Shown piece after piece: positions 13,035 through 27,909 of a stretch of 64,000 nucleotides of DNA. Every line of letters begins with the position of its first letter. Position 1 is the first letter of the stretch. A program made the position numbers and the translations under genes. The notes under the pieces are model-generated. The model made no database searches and was not told where the DNA came from. It worked only from the letters and a program-made list of their open reading frames with translations. The DNA comes from Puffinus mauretanicus. Taxonomy: Eukaryota > Chordata > Aves > Procellariiformes > Procellariidae. Location: positions 3,922,501-3,986,500 of the forward strand of contig JAJKFH010002906.1 in the NCBI GenBank assembly GCA_023333565.1. The letters run 5' to 3'.

Positions 13035-16000
13035 CTGGTAAGAATGGAGTCGAGAGAAATTAGTCTGTCAGGATTATGACCCTTGATTTCAGCAGAATTA
13101 TGAGCTGGTGACTGGAAAGGGGGCAGCTAGACTTAAACAAAGTAGACTGACACAAAAAGTGTGGAAAATGAAAAAAGAAATCTTTAAAAACTCTTAAAAT
13201 ATCCTTAAAAATTTAACCCAGTTGAAAACCAAGGAAACAGGGAAAACATGAACACAAATATGCTGCTGACTTACAGGTCATTTATGCTTAAACTCTTTGT
13301 TTTTTCTGTAGATGGTTTTGAGAACCTGGAATTTCCAGATCATAAATCTAGTACTGGTAGACATTTGGGAGTAGGATAAAAATACTCTTAAATACAGTAT
13401 AGTGACAAAAAACTATTTTAACAAGTATACATAGTTCTGAATTTCAATGACCTTCACATGTTCTAAGTGAACCTCCAGCATTCATAATAGCAAGCTCTTA
13501 ATAGTGATCGCCCTATTAACCATTCAGGTTCTTATGCCTTGGGAGATCTTAAGTTTGGACATTTAAATTATGTCTTAATGATGTCTCACAATCATTAAGC
13601 CATATTTCCTGCATTTCCTGTTGAAAGAGTATATAGTACTACCTTGAATTACCCTCCATTCCTGTACATTTAATGAATATTTCTAATCCATTGTTAACAT
13701 TTGAACTTGAGTGTGATTTAGATTTCCTAGCATAATGTGTGCCATGCTATAGTAAATAAATAGCTGCTTTAACTTCACTAGTTAAAGCACAAAGTTAAAT
13801 GTCAGAAACCCATATTTGCATTTATACACAGAATAATTACATGCTGATCAGAACAGTGTAATTAGGGATACTAATGTAAAATGTTAACCAAGAGCCCGTG
13901 TATTTGCAGAAAAAAAAAAAAAATCTATAGGATCAAACAATTAAAAAGAACTTAAATCTTTATTTTATGTTGTGTAAGGTGAAGAACTGCAAAAACTTAC
14001 AAAACAGCTGTAATGCATTTCAACCAGCTATTCAAATTAATTCTTACTCGGTAAAAATATCATGTGTTCTCTCTAATTTTTTTTTTTTTTGAGATATCTT
14101 AACAACATATGAAGAGCTGCAGATCTTGACCGACTTAATGTATTTAAATTTCCCTTATGGAGAACCGGATTTGAAGAGCTTGGGATTACAATCAAAATGA
14201 ATTTGATGGTTTAGCTCAGCCTCTAATGGATTACAGTATGAATGTCATCAACTTCATATTACAGTAAAAAGTGTGATCTCCTTCCAAATTTAGAAGTCTG
14301 GAAATGAACAGAGTGGCTGAAGTCCATCTTTTGATCCCAGAAAGAATGCAGAGAGGGAATTAATACCAGTTTTCATTCAGAAGAGTCTGTTTGCTGAGCA
14401 CCTGCTTTCTTGACATGGGAAGACATTAACTGAAATCTGAAGAATCATTTAAAAATATCAAATTAACCACAAGATGTGAATCATAATTCCATTTGTAACA
14501 TGTCTTCACTATCTGTATGTATGACATTTTCTGGCAGGATTTTTTGTGGAAATAGACAATACTTAGCTAATAGAAGAGAATAGTCATGTAAAGTGAGTTC
14601 ACTGACATAATTCACATTTCCAATCAGGCAAAAACAGCAATGTCAACATAATTTTAATTCAATTCCTGTTTTGAGTTTGAAGTACTCAACAAATGGCTCA
14701 CAAGTAATTATTCTTAAAAACTGTATGTCACATCACTACTTAAAGATATATGGAGAAAATTAGATACAGCTCTTAATTAACTCATAAACAGAAATAGAAG
14801 CAAAAATCTTCTAATAGAATTATTTGATAGGAATTGTGACCTCAGCTTTGCCTTTGAAAAATTGGACTTTTCTGTTTTGTCATGATACCTTAATATACCA
14901 GTTTCTGTGTTTTGAACAGTATCTTGCTGACCAAACCATGAGATTAGCCTACATATTCAGCGACCCAGCTATAGGTTCCTTTTAGCTGTTTGCTTTTGCA
15001 TCAAAATAGGCATCTTGGTATCAGGAATCCTGGGTAACTTGGATCTATGTATTTTTGTTTTAAACATTTGTTTTGGTTTTAACCTGGGACTCGAGCAAAA
15101 AACTGTAGATGAAAATCCGTCTGCACTGAAGAAGAAGAAAATGTTTGCATCAACCCTCGCACTGTGAAACTGTAGAACGATGTACAGCTCGAGATATGAC
15201 TCAGGCTCCTTAAGCAAATCCACCATGAAAGGTCAAAATCACTTAGGGGGGTTAAACACAAATAAAATGCCATTTTACTAGTCTTTCTAATCCTCAAAAG
15301 ATTCAGAAGATGTTTTAGGTTTTCTCTGAAGGCATTTGCTTATTGCACTGACACAGCAAGGATCTGGTTTGGATATGTATTGTGTAAGTAGAATAAGGTG
15401 AGAGTAGAAATTGCAGAATCACAGGGCAGGGTATTCCCAGTAGCTGCTGATGAACTAAGGACTAGACATGCCAAAGATCAGCCTCATTAGACATATTTAT
15501 AAACCCAGGTGAAGGCACTTGTTTAATAATGACATGCATATTGAAAAGAAGTAAGTAATAAAATGTTGTTATCTGCTCTCAGAAAAAAGGCAGTGAACTC
15601 TTGCAGGGGCTTGAAAATTTGTTGGTGATGAAAACTCGAATAGCTGCATGGCTGACTTTGTGGCAGAAGAAAAGAGGAAATGGTTTCCTACCTTGCAGGG
15701 GCAGTTTTTATACCTGGGATTCAGTTAAAGGATCTTACATTTTGCTTCTTTAATGCAGAGTAAATTGAATTCCAGGAAATTGTTTGAATAAGTGCCCCTA
15801 AGGCTATTGTAGCCCTAGCTACAGTTGTAGCAGAGTTTGAACCTTGAACATCTGAAACTATGATTTGTCAAGAGGCAATAGCCTACTAGGACTGGTGGTA
15901 GAAATAGAGGCATGCCTTCCAGATGGAGTAGCACAAAGGTGATTGTCCGTGTTTCTATAGACTGAGCAGGACTTTCCTGCAGAGGTTTGGGACCTTTTCA

Positions 16001-19000
16001 GTTACGCCATTTCCAAACAATAGGACTTCAGAGAGTCATAGACTGATGACAAATTGTGAGCGGGGTGTTCCAGAAGAGAGAGCAGGACTGCAGTGAGCTG
16101 CAGGTACGTTTGTTCTTTATACACCCATCCTGACAGATATGGAAAATGAGATAAAGAGCTATGGCCCAAGAAAGTGTCCAGGGAGATTATTGCTATATTA
16201 CTAAATGCATGACCTGCTTTCTTTTACTCCTAGGAAAGTTTTCTGTTTTGCACATGAACTCAGTATGTTCAGGAGAAGGATAGACTGGTAAAGGCATGTG
16301 AAAGGAAGTATTTAATTTCCCCAGGTTTCTGAATGGATGTTTTTAGCTGATAGAGTTATCTCTGTATTAAAGACCTTGTACTTGAAGTCAGTCCCAGCCA
16401 TCACCAACTACAACATCATCAGCTCTTCTGTACAGCCAGATATTGTTGGTCTTAACATCAATCTCTTAATCAGAATACCTTCCAAAGTGAACTTTCATGG
16501 CTTCAGTTCCTGATGTTAGGACAAGCATCAGAATGACCAATTTTCATTCAACGGCAGCCACAAGTAAGCCTATTTATATATGTTAGTATTCAGTGTTCCT
16601 CAGTATACCCAAAACTTCCTAGCAAGAAAGTCTGAGCTAGATCAGTTAATAAATGAACCTAGAGCACATCTTCACTAAAAATATACAGACAAAGAAAACA
16701 AACTGTCAGCTAAACCTTGCTTTTACAGAAAAGAGATAGAAAGAGATTATCTGTCCAGGCCCCCTGAGGATGGTATTCTGTAGAAGGCCTTAGGCTCAGA
16801 TGATTGACTTGTGGTTGCCATGACTTTTATATGCTAGAATAAGAAAGCCACTGTAGCCTTTCAGGCAGGAAATCAGAATACATTGACATAAATTTCAAGA
16901 ACATGTTTGAATCACATGAAAACCTTTTAGTGTTTCTGCAACCCCAAGAACTAGGTTCAGATCTCTCCTTCCTTCCTCCTTCCTAATATGCATTTCCAAA
17001 ACCATAGACCGTTTTGCTATTTTATAGCAGATCGAGGTTTGTGTCTGCTCTCTCAACACATTAACCTCTGACTCAAGAATGTGTTATTAGCATCAAAGAT
17101 GAACTACCTGACCATGCTGCAGTCAAGTGGTCTTGTGGAGAGTAGGTAAGATAAGGAAAAAACATTCTTGTTCTGAATCAGTTTCCACAAAAACATTTTC
17201 TGACAAACAGGCTATTTTTAAATTGATGTGTTTTTTTTTCCTTCATGTAACTCCACTACTGTGGACGAATATACATTTTTGCTTCCAACCTGTGCTTCTA
17301 CATGCCGTCTCCACATCATTCACAGACTTCTGGTGAAAGCAGCCAAATCTTTCTAAGATCTGTAATTCAGATCTTCCATGTGAATAAAAAATATACCTTT
17401 ACACATACATCAATGCAAAACACAAGCAAAAGACAACGGAAGAAGACTGCCTAACAAATTCAGTGGTGTGCAATACTGGTTCCTGAAGCCATAGTTGTCA
17501 TACATTTAAATTACACTTATTTATAGCAGTGATGATCACACGAATATGGACAATGTTAATTCAAGTTTTCATCTCATTTGTTACTGTAATATGACATTTT
17601 GTACTAATTTTGTACACGAAGATATTCCAAACAGCCAGTTAGTCTCTCTTAGTGTCATTGGACACTGGCTTTGCAGTAAAGAGCTGTTGACTTCTTGTAA
17701 AATTAACCTTTGCCTAACATTGCTAGTAAAAGGAACAAAAATAATTGTCTGTTGAAGCTTAAGATTTTGTAAAAGACCTTCATATGGTAGTTGGATTCAG
17801 ATCATTTTCAGAGGCAAAACTCTAAACTATGAAGAAGATATATTTAAATGAAAAAAAAAGCATTAGTTCTGATAAGCCTTCAAGAGAGTTCACTTTAGAA
17901 TAAACCCATGCACAACTATACCTATTACCTGCCTGAAGTTATTCTGTCTCTCAAAAGTCTGATGCATAGTAATTTTTCTGTGTTTTATGCTACACAGTAA
18001 AATGTGCATTCTTCTTAACACATAATTAGTTCTCTTGGGGTTTACACAACTTGCAGTTCTTATACACCTGTGGCTAGCACAAAGTCAATTTGAGAATTGA
18101 AAGCCTTAGGATCATGTCAATCTCTACAAACTGCCCACCTGTGATAAGCGTAGACTTGCCCTTTGAATATTTTATTGAGCTACTAAATAAATAAACTAAT
18201 AAATCATCCTGCTCTGGAACTCAAGGTCCAAAGACGTATTAACCATATGTTCGAAGATAAAACATCCGAGACATTGCAAAGCATTTTATACAAATATGTC
18301 CATGTTTCAGGCATTAATGCTGAGTTTGGAGCTGCAAACTGAGGAATTGGGAACTCTGATCTCTTGGGAGGTTCATACGAAGATAAATGAGGAGAATGTT
18401 CTTATTTATGCTCACCTATTCACCCTTGAAGAGGGAGGCTTCTATTTGTTTCCCTAGTTTAATAGGTATGAGATATTAAACTAATTACAGAGCCCACACC
18501 AGAAGATTGGTGGAAATTGTTTATCTGAATAAAACTGTAATTATATAAAAAAATTAAGAATAGTAATGTTTCATTGGATAAACTAAACCTACTCTATGTA
18601 CCACATTTAATAACTTCATGGGGACCTTGTAATCACTACTCAGTCAAGCCAGAAAATATGAAACGGTGTTAAGACATCAAAACAGAGTAAGAGTAATTAA
18701 TGAAAAGGTGCTGTGAGTTTTGAGGCTTATTCCCCAGATTGGATGACTTTGTTGTTCTATCTCAGTGAGTAACTCTTCTTGGCTAGATCTAACAATTCAA
18801 TGCAAAATTTCTTGACTGAATGTCTGTGGGTTCAGCACTATCACAATGGGCTATAGGATCCTTCTTTTCTAGATGACTGTTTTAAACCAGACCTCAGAGA
18901 GCAGTGAATTGCTTTGGTCCATGTGAAATGAGCTTGGTGATATATGGCTGTTGACTCATGAAAAGAAACATTACAGCTATTGCTATTTGACACATCTTTT

Positions 19001-19775
19001 GGAAGTCTCAGCCAAGTAATCTAGGACAGCTACACTCAAATGTTGAACTGTTATCTTTATGGTAAGCTTAATTTCATCTGATTTTTGAGTGCTGTGGTTT
19101 TATGGGAATAAAAAGAGGACATCACAGGGCAGTAAATTGTCACTTTATTAAGCACTACATTTGCTTTTGAAAATCTACATTTCTTATACACATTCTTGAA
19201 ATCTATCTATTAACCAATAATTCAAAATTCACTTCTATGGATATATCTTGCCCATCTTATGTTATCGCTATGTGAAACCGGCACACTGGGGGATCTGCCC
19301 TTTGCTCCCCATGTGTTAGAGTACTAGGATGAATCCATTAGATATAAAAAGATCAGATATGCTAGAGCATGTGTGTAGGAAGGATCTTTATTGTTCACTC
19401 CGTTATCAGAAAATTAATTCATTCTTTTGAAAAAATAAGAGGAAATGCCTGTTTGTCAGCTATTAGCATCTTTTTCTTTTAAGAAAAGAAATCGTGCAGA
19501 AAAAGTGGAGGGGGAGAGGGTGGAAAGTAGAATTTTATTGGAAATTGACTGCTTTGTGTTTCCTGGAATTCCTATAGAGATATATAAAGCAGTAGTAGGT
19601 ATTTGAAAAGCTCCCTTGCTGTACTGCAGTGAGCAGATGATTTGTTGCAGTGCGTCTAATAGACTTATGCTTGCCCATCTTTTGGACTCTCACCTAGAAA
19701 TAAACTACATTCCATGATTTCTTTGCCTACTTGGTCCCATTACACTGCAGGTTTGTTTTCTGGAGAGAGGAAAAG

Positions 19776-19804
19776 GTGCGTGTCCGTGTGTGTCTGTGTG
19801 TGTG
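19776..19804. repeat. TG-rich microsatellite followed by a G run
   Basis: Interrupted (TG)n tract followed directly by GGCGGGGGG. Confidence 0.85.
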
Positions 19805-22800
19805 GCGGGGGGTAGTCTGTCCTTCTCAAATAGAACTGGAAAGGGTCTTTGGATGCAATGGAGTTAGCTTTGGAGTACTAAAATAAGTCCTGAAAGTAAC
19901 TTGCTTTTAGAGACATGCTTGAAATTTCTGTTGTTTTCATATTTAAACTGAAAAAACTTGTGACTGCATAAGTGGCAGAATTTAAAAACTATCTGTGCCT
20001 GCATGGTGTGTGCATCTACGTGAAGGCTGTTTACTGCATAGATAAAAAAGTGAGATAAAGGTCTTAGTGGAATTACGTGATTAAGAGATGATGGAACTGT
20101 TGGAGTAAATCCAAGCTAAAATTATTTGGCTTCCCCTAAACTGATTTAGAAATTAGTAAATGAAACAAAAAAAATAATTTAGGAACAGAAGCAAAATAGT
20201 GTTTTTAAATGACAAATAAAGATGAAAGGAAGGGGCAAGAAAACAGGAGATGATGTGGTTGAGTGGGAACAGCCAAAATGTATAAAGCAGAGGACTGAAA
20301 GTGAATATAAGACAATCCGTCTATGAGTGGGGAGGAGAAGGGAAGAAAAGGATAGAAATACAAGTCCTTAGACAAGGACTAGGTCTAGTAGAACTAAGCA
20401 CTAATTTCTGCTGGGAGTTGAGAGGATGTTTCTAAATGTCTTTTGAAATAGGTAAGAGTTTTACTTGTCATTTACTTGAAGCCAGTGCTATTTCAGATCT
20501 TTTCATTGATTACAGTGGATTTTGAATCAGATTCTCAGAGTCAATGTGTTTCAGTCTAGATATCCGCCCAGTATACTCTATGATCTCTAAAGCATATTCT
20601 GAAAGCGTCTTCTACTAAATTTTCCATTTCATTTTGTCATTAACATATATTTGAATGGCTTGGATGTGACTTGTCTGTCCTAATGTAGGCACTTAAAAAT
20701 TAGGCACCTAAATTTGAGCTAGCCCCCCAGACTTCCTTTATAATTGATTAAGAAAAATCTGCATACAAAGATGACAATTCATTTCATTTTGAGATATGCA
20801 TTTAAAATACACTAGATGTATTGCCCTCCAGAGTTGCCTGTTTCTTCCCATTAACTGTAAGAGACTAGAGTTACTGGTTGAAACTTTTGTATGAAGCTCA
20901 ATCAGATAAATCTTTCCTCTTTTGTTTTATTGTAAGTAGTTCTTTCTTTAACCAAACTTATTCTTGCTTTTCAGGAATAAGACTGATTTGGAACCTTATA
21001 TTTTTTACATTTAATTTTACCTATTTTCTTCCCATATGTTATCTTTTAGATATCTTCTGCTAAATATTTTTTCATTTTGACTAGACATTTTCTACTTATT
21101 TCTTACTCTTGTGCCATAAAATCATTTACATTGGGAGAGAAGCTTCAAATAACAGTCATAGCATTTGAGCTTCAGAGGTGCAGTGAAAGCAAAGTAAACC
21201 AGGAGTCTAATAAAAAATAAAAAATATAGAGGATGTAAGATCTTAAGTTAAAAATCCCTGAGAAATAATGATAATTTAATGTACAAAATTCCAATACAAT
21301 TTTCATAAGAAATAAGTATTCTTTTCTAAACCCTGCTTCAAGGCAAACAGAGCTTTAAAACTGACAGCTATTAGCTGTGGGTTTGTTGTGGGTATACTGA
21401 GCTGGTATCTCAAGTTAAGTATCCCCCTTTATGGAATATCTGGATGAGGCTAAGATCCCATGTGTGGGCTGAAGCAACCACTATCTAATACAAGTTTCTA
21501 AGCTCTTACACTCCCATAAGAAAGTCCCAAGCTCTGCCTTTTCACTAGACACCATTTATTTCATTTTTAATACACTCCCACCCCCACACCTCCTCACTCC
21601 TTTTAATAAAATATGTTCAACAGATCCTTCCATTTAACTGAAAATGTAGTTTCATGGGCAGTAGTGAATGTATCAGCTTTCCTGGCTCCAAAGATTTTAT
21701 AGTCTACCTATTTCTCAAGAAGATCTTACCAATGTCCACCTCCAGTGTTCCTTCACCTGGGAGTGATAAAGAAAGGAGGGAAAAAACATTCAGCTATGTT
21801 ATGCTTTCTACAAGTGTGTTCTACTTTCTTATTTTTCAATAATCTCAGTGAGGAATTGAAAAAACATATTACAATGACTGCACACCTCTGACTTATTTCC
21901 TTACTTTTTTTGCAATAGCTTGCTCATTTTAAGTTTCTATTTAATGAGATGATGAGTACCCACTACAAGAGTATGTTATATGTCATTGCTGTCCTTGTTG
22001 AATAGAAATTTTTCTGAACTCCCAGCTGCGAAGGCCAGCTCTCTAATTTAAGTTTGAGACACTCATGTTTTCCATTCTATTAGTCTCTAAACTTTCAGCC
22101 ATAAATTTAAGTGGAAGCACAACTGGAGTTTATAGCTCTCGAGATAAAACTCTCACACTGTTAAATTTCTTAGGTAAAGAACCATTTTCTGCTGCTGGGA
22201 GTGTGAAACTCAGGCAAGGCTGTTGCAAAGTGTTTGTCATTCTACAGAGATGAGAAATTACTGATCTGCCCTTCATACGACAATGGAAGTGGTACACACT
22301 GGTTCCTACTCCTTTGATTCTGCAGTCCCAAGCCTCAGCCTGTGCTGCTGATGCCGGTCTTGTGTTTCATATCTGAAGGACTGCAGAAATCACCAGCTGT
22401 GCAGTAGGTCACCCTTTGCACACACGGAGAGATGCATCATGTGAAACTTCCTTGTACAAGACAAATCGGCAGAAGAGGTATTCACATCACCTGAGTTTAG
22501 CCCCATAACATCTGAAAGGTCCATCCTGTTCCCATTCCCTAAAAGGGAATCTCAAAAATCAGCTCTAAAAGAGACTAAGACAGATAATGTGACCATCCTT
22601 CCTTTTTCCCCTGGTTGTGTTCAACCTGGTAGACATCTCTGGATTTTTCTCTGTTTTCTCTCAGTACCTACTACTGTCTTATTCCTAGGCAGACTTCCAG
22701 AAGCTGTGTGCTACACTCTGTGATCATTATACTGTCCATAACTTCATCAGCTACAGCTAATTAATCTGTTATGCAGTGCATGAAAGGGAGGGGAGGAACA

Positions 22801-25800
22801 TAGCTAACAGTACAGTATTTACTAACTAGCAACAGAGAGTATAGGCCTGTGTAGGGGTTAACATCAGTCCATCAGTCCATTTTTTCCCCAAATACCACCT
22901 TCTACTTGATAACACCATCCTCTACCATGTTTTTAAGTTCAGGTACGAAGGTGAAACTAACTATAAGGGCAAAAGAGGCAAGGAATTGATTTAACTTTCA
23001 ACCTGCTTTCCCCTTTTGCAAAAAATACCCAAAACTCATTTGACTTATCCTAGTTAAAGGTATTTTTGGCACATGTATAAATCTCCTTTGCACAGAAAGA
23101 AAACGTGACAAAAGGGCAAAAAGTAAAAGGCAATGCTGAGCGCAGTTCTGCTGAAGCCTAGTTTGGGATACAAGGATGAGCACTGTGTTCACAGTTTCAA
23201 AGGGAGAAGTGTACACCTGTTTTAGGGAAATACTAACTTGCAGCTGCATTGTACTTCATTTCAATGGAATCCTGCTGATCCGATTAAAAGGTGCTGTTCC
23301 ACAGCCACATTATCTCATTCGCTTTGAAGGGGAAAGCAGCGGACTTGATCAAAACATGCCTCCCCATGGCAGCATTCTCAGAGCCATTCTCACAGCAGAA
23401 GCAGATGACGTGAATGAGAATTGCTCTTTGCTAGAATTGTTAAATGAGTATCTGATAGCGAAAATGCTTCTTGCCTCTTCTTTGTTCTCCAGTCTTATAG
23501 AAGAACCAGTGGTCCTGACAACTACCAGTGATGTCCTTCCACTCTCCCTTCTCTCCTTTGGGTTTCTATGAAAGTTCTGTCTGCGTGAGGCATAATATTT
23601 CGTTAGACTTTTTTTCTGCTTACCAGAAGTGAGTAGTATGGTTGATTATAATGATTTTGTTGAATAGACCAGAAAACAATTTGCCGTTTTTCTTCATTTT
23701 CATGAAGAAAGATGGCAAATTTATTTTGCTGCTATTAACAGATCATGTTTTTCTTCGACTTTTCATTATTTAAAACCTGGTTTATGTCTAAAAGTGGTTG
23801 TGAATTATGCCAAAATTCTTAAGTTAAGGATGAACAATGAGTTCATTGAAATTAAACTATTGTCTCTTAGAAACTTTGAGTCACCTAAGAGATGTCCATC
23901 ATCTTGTTGCACCAGAGTTCAGATTTAGAATACCGAAATGCCACACGTCTGTAAGTGATAAATACCACAAAACCAGAAATCTCTGTCTTTAATCCTCTTA
24001 TGGCAAACAGACTATTCTAATATAGGTGTATGGCAGAAGTCCTAGTCCAAAGATCTGATAACAAAGATATTGGCTGCTATAAGTAGGCATGTCTGAAAAA
24101 GTCACAATACTTGTCATAGCCATTGGGATTTTTGCTGTTGTATCTCTAAACACTTTATTTCTTCAGGAAGTAATAACATCCTGTATGTCAGCTGCCTGCC
24201 TATTCAGGATCTTCTGGTTTTTTGCTTTGAGATCCTTCAGGCTGAGACTTACAACCTAAATATTAATTATGACTCTTTATTGAAAAATATGTGAAAAATG
24301 ATTAGTAGATATTGACAGCTCCTCAAAACCTGTGGTAACATTGTTAATACCAATCTACATCAAGATCTATTTCTTAAAATGCAAACTGATTGTCATTTAA
24401 TAACTTCATTACTAGACTTCCAGTACTTGTTTATGTAACCTTTTACACTTAAATTAAAGTAGGATGTGACTCAGAGAAGGAAGAATACTTTAGTGGAAAT
24501 CTGAACCGTTCACATTTTTCTCTTCTTTAATGAAAACAAACATTACAATGTCAGATTTGGCTTGCAACCCATACCAGCAGAGTGGAAGTGATCAATGCAG
24601 AGCTGTGATCTGGGTATTTGTCTTGGAAATGTAAGACAATGGAATAATGGTGAGCAAAATAAGGCTCAAAGACATGTGAATAAGATGGAGTTTGGCTGGC
24701 TGTCATGTTCAAAATCCAAAGAAATTCTTGATTTGGAGTTTCCAGGTTCAGTCACCTGTTGGGAAAGTGATAAACAGTGGTCTGTTCACATGAATACAGC
24801 TGAGCTGTGGCAGAAGATGTGTTGAGTGCCTTGGCAATCAAGGGGAAAGAGCTGGACACCAACTGTGAATGCTCTAACAAAATCCATGGACATTTGTTTC
24901 TTGTGAGTTGGAACTCATCAATGTAGAAAATGTCATCACAGATCTAATTAACACCAGCCAATATCTTACTTAATAGCAGTACTAACCTATACCATTATTT
25001 TCATATTCATCAGTGTTCCTAATGCATTACTCTTTGGTATCAAAAAGTTTAGGTCAAAAGCCAGAATCAAAGATTCCTAGGGTCACGGCAGATAATATAA
25101 CCTTTTCTGTATTTTCCAAAGTCAGAGAAAATTCTCTGTCAAATGTAATTTGCTCCAGTCAACCTCATTATGTGGTCAAAAGGTGGAAATATAAGGCAGG
25201 GGCAAGGATGGTAATTTCTTACAGTGAACAGAGGCTGGAGCTTTGATGTTTACACTGTTCTGTACAAATGCTGGTAAGTCAGAAGCTCATCTTCCACTGC
25301 AGTCTGGCTTTGTTATACCTTTTTTTTTTATTGTTATGCTCTTACTTATACTGCCAACAAAGCAGATTGTTTATGAACTGACTGCCTGAGTACACAGCTC
25401 ATACACGTGCACTACTGTTGGGATTTTCATTCTGTGCATAGTTGGAAATAACTGCTGGCCAATTTTCACAGGCATGTCTCTCCAGTTATTGCATCTGATG
25501 TATGACTCAGACTTTGCCATTTACATACAAATTTATATTGATACGTTGCTGAAATTCTCATCTTTTGGGGGACAAACATAAGAATTAAAGGATTTGTTTC
25601 CACAAAAGACCAATGATCCCAGCATCGAACTTGGGTTTTAATAAGTTCACAATAATTCTTATTGTTTCAAGATGATGTTAGTGTTTTAAGCTTAAGTAAA
25701 TTTGTGTTAAGTTTCTAGGGGCTTCTAGCTATTTCTCTGCAATGAGCAGAGAATTCTTACTGACTTCTGAGTTCTTGATTTATGACTTATATTAATATTT

Positions 25801-27895
25801 GGTTTAATTTTAAGAGATACTGAATAAAAGGTGTAAATGGCATGTAGGTTTGAGGGCATATTGCTTATACAATCAATCTCTATTGAAATTGATTACATAA
25901 TCAATGAACCGTTAGGGAGTTCTCAGTAATGAGTAGCTCGCAGTCATGGTTTGTACTCAGACTTCCTAGGCCAAACAGGTACATCGTAGGTAATCCATTT
26001 TGCCTCTGTTTACTCTATTGTCTGAAACATCCTATGTGCTAAAATATTTGATTGGCTTGAGACAGGAAAAAAAAATAGGATAATCTTCAGAACTCCTAGA
26101 GCTGATAATGACCGCAATGTCCTTAGAAATTCTGATAATCCTCATGATTAATTTCATATAACATCACTTTATAGTGATATTTTCCATTTATTCATTTATT
26201 GCTCAAGTTCTTAATGGTTTGAACTAACATAAAAATAAACTTGAATTTGATCAAGTACAACTAAATCCATGTAGTTCTTCCTCCAAACTGCTAAATGGAT
26301 GTAACGTGGGTAGATTGGCATACTGACAGCTGTACTGCTTCCCAAGGAGAGAGGGAGAGTGCTGACTTCACTTGTTTCAGAAGCAATGGAAAATCTTTTA
26401 GAAGATAATGATGAACTATAATGATAGGTAAGAGAGCAAGATACAAATTATCAAGCCGACTTTCAATTCAGGCTGCTTTGTAGACCTCATCAACACAACC
26501 GGCACGAAGAGGGCAGATAAAAGGTGAACACAGATTCTCAGTGCTACCCTTTATCTCGGAAAAATCTATTGCCACCATCTCAGAAAGATTATTTTTGTGT
26601 ATGAGGAGCACTGACTCATTTAAAGAGCTGATACACAGAGTAAATGACAGACGTTGTATACATGGTCAGGCATTTGGGGTGAATTCATTTATACTCCTGG
26701 GGGAGCTGGGTTTGTTCTGTGAAGAACTGAGAATGTCCACATGCCAAAAGCACTCAGCAGTTTATAGCTGAATCTTTAATATTATATCCAGCTACAGAAA
26801 ATAGCCGGGCTGGATTTGGGCTGGAATACATAAGCGAGGAGGCAGCAAAGCTGCTCCACAGAGTGACCCTAACAAGATTGCTGCAGGTACATGGTGTGAG
26901 AGGAGAAGATTCATTCGGTAGAGGCAAACATTTTTGACCCCAGTCACAAAGATCAGCTTCCAACCGTTGTATATTTACCCATCTACAGCGTATTGCTGCA
27001 TATAAAGCACCTCTTATAAAAAGACTGGTGGTTTGCCACAAAAAAGAACCTGTAACCTCCCCTTTCACCCTCCCCCGTGGTAACTCTGTGTTTGAGCCCT
27101 TCTCAGACCCCAGTGAGGCCGACTTGCTCCAGCGAGGCTGGTCCATTCTTGCTGCAGGACAAAGGTGGGATTGTCATATTCCTTCCTGCCTTCCTCAGGT
27201 CCAGACATCTAAGACTTTTCTAGCTGTTCACATGAACTCTGAACTAGACGATATTTCTATTAATCAAAAAAAAAAAAAGTGTTGTTGGCTTTCCTTAGGC
27301 TTTTGCCTGACCTCAGTCTTCAGCAGTAGGAGGTTATATCACGGATTTTGGAAAGAAGGAGCATCATTACAGGGCTTACCATCTGCCTCCCACAACTCAC
27401 TGGTATTTTCTCTGCATGTGTATTACTTTCTAAGTGCTGTCTTTTGTTTGGCTTTTGCTGAACTGATAGCTGACTGATTCAATGATCTTTAGAGTTAACC
27501 TATCAAAGCAGTTAAGATAGTGAAATCAAAATTTACCAGCCTACTCAAATTCACTTGGTACATTAGGTAGCTAAAGATTTCATATTGCATACACTGACTT
27601 AGCTTCTAATTCAGGAAGGTCATTTGAACATCAAAGAAATGCTGAATTGTTTATTGATTTCTTAATTATTCAGTGCTTGTGGTTACTTCTTTATGTTCCA
27701 CTATGTTGTTTTTTTTTTCCCACTTGAAAGTTTAATAAACCAGAATATTAAAAACAAAACAAAACAATCTTTCGCCACACAAAGGGCAAGACTGTGATCT
27801 TGAAATCTTGCTTTTCAAATATTTAAGCTGTTAAATCCTCATTGAGGGAATATTTCTTCATTCAAGTAATTACCTTTAATTTTACGTATTTGTAT

Positions 27896-27909
27896 TGTGT
27901 GTGTGTGTA
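27896..27909. repeat. Short (TG)n microsatellite
   Basis: Seven TG units, followed by an alternating TA/CA-rich segment to about 27940. Confidence 0.85.

Larger units (their letters stand above)
10001..20000. other. Long AT-rich gene-free stretch
   Basis: No gene or recognisable transposon is seen. Contents are a CCTTAAAG-type repeat with a hairpin (10840-10888), a GTTT repeat (12999-13034), an A run near 13910 and a T run near 14079, and a TG-rich tract (19776-19804). Open frames are short and featureless. Confidence 0.55.

Noticed and set aside
23176..23571. 131-codon plus-strand open frame
   Set aside because: Longest frame in its neighbourhood but without motifs, splice sites or a start context worth trusting.
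27028..27477. 149-codon plus-strand open frame
   Set aside because: No recognisable domain, splice context or codon bias. It spans an A12 run that would be a slippage hotspot, so it is best explained as chance.
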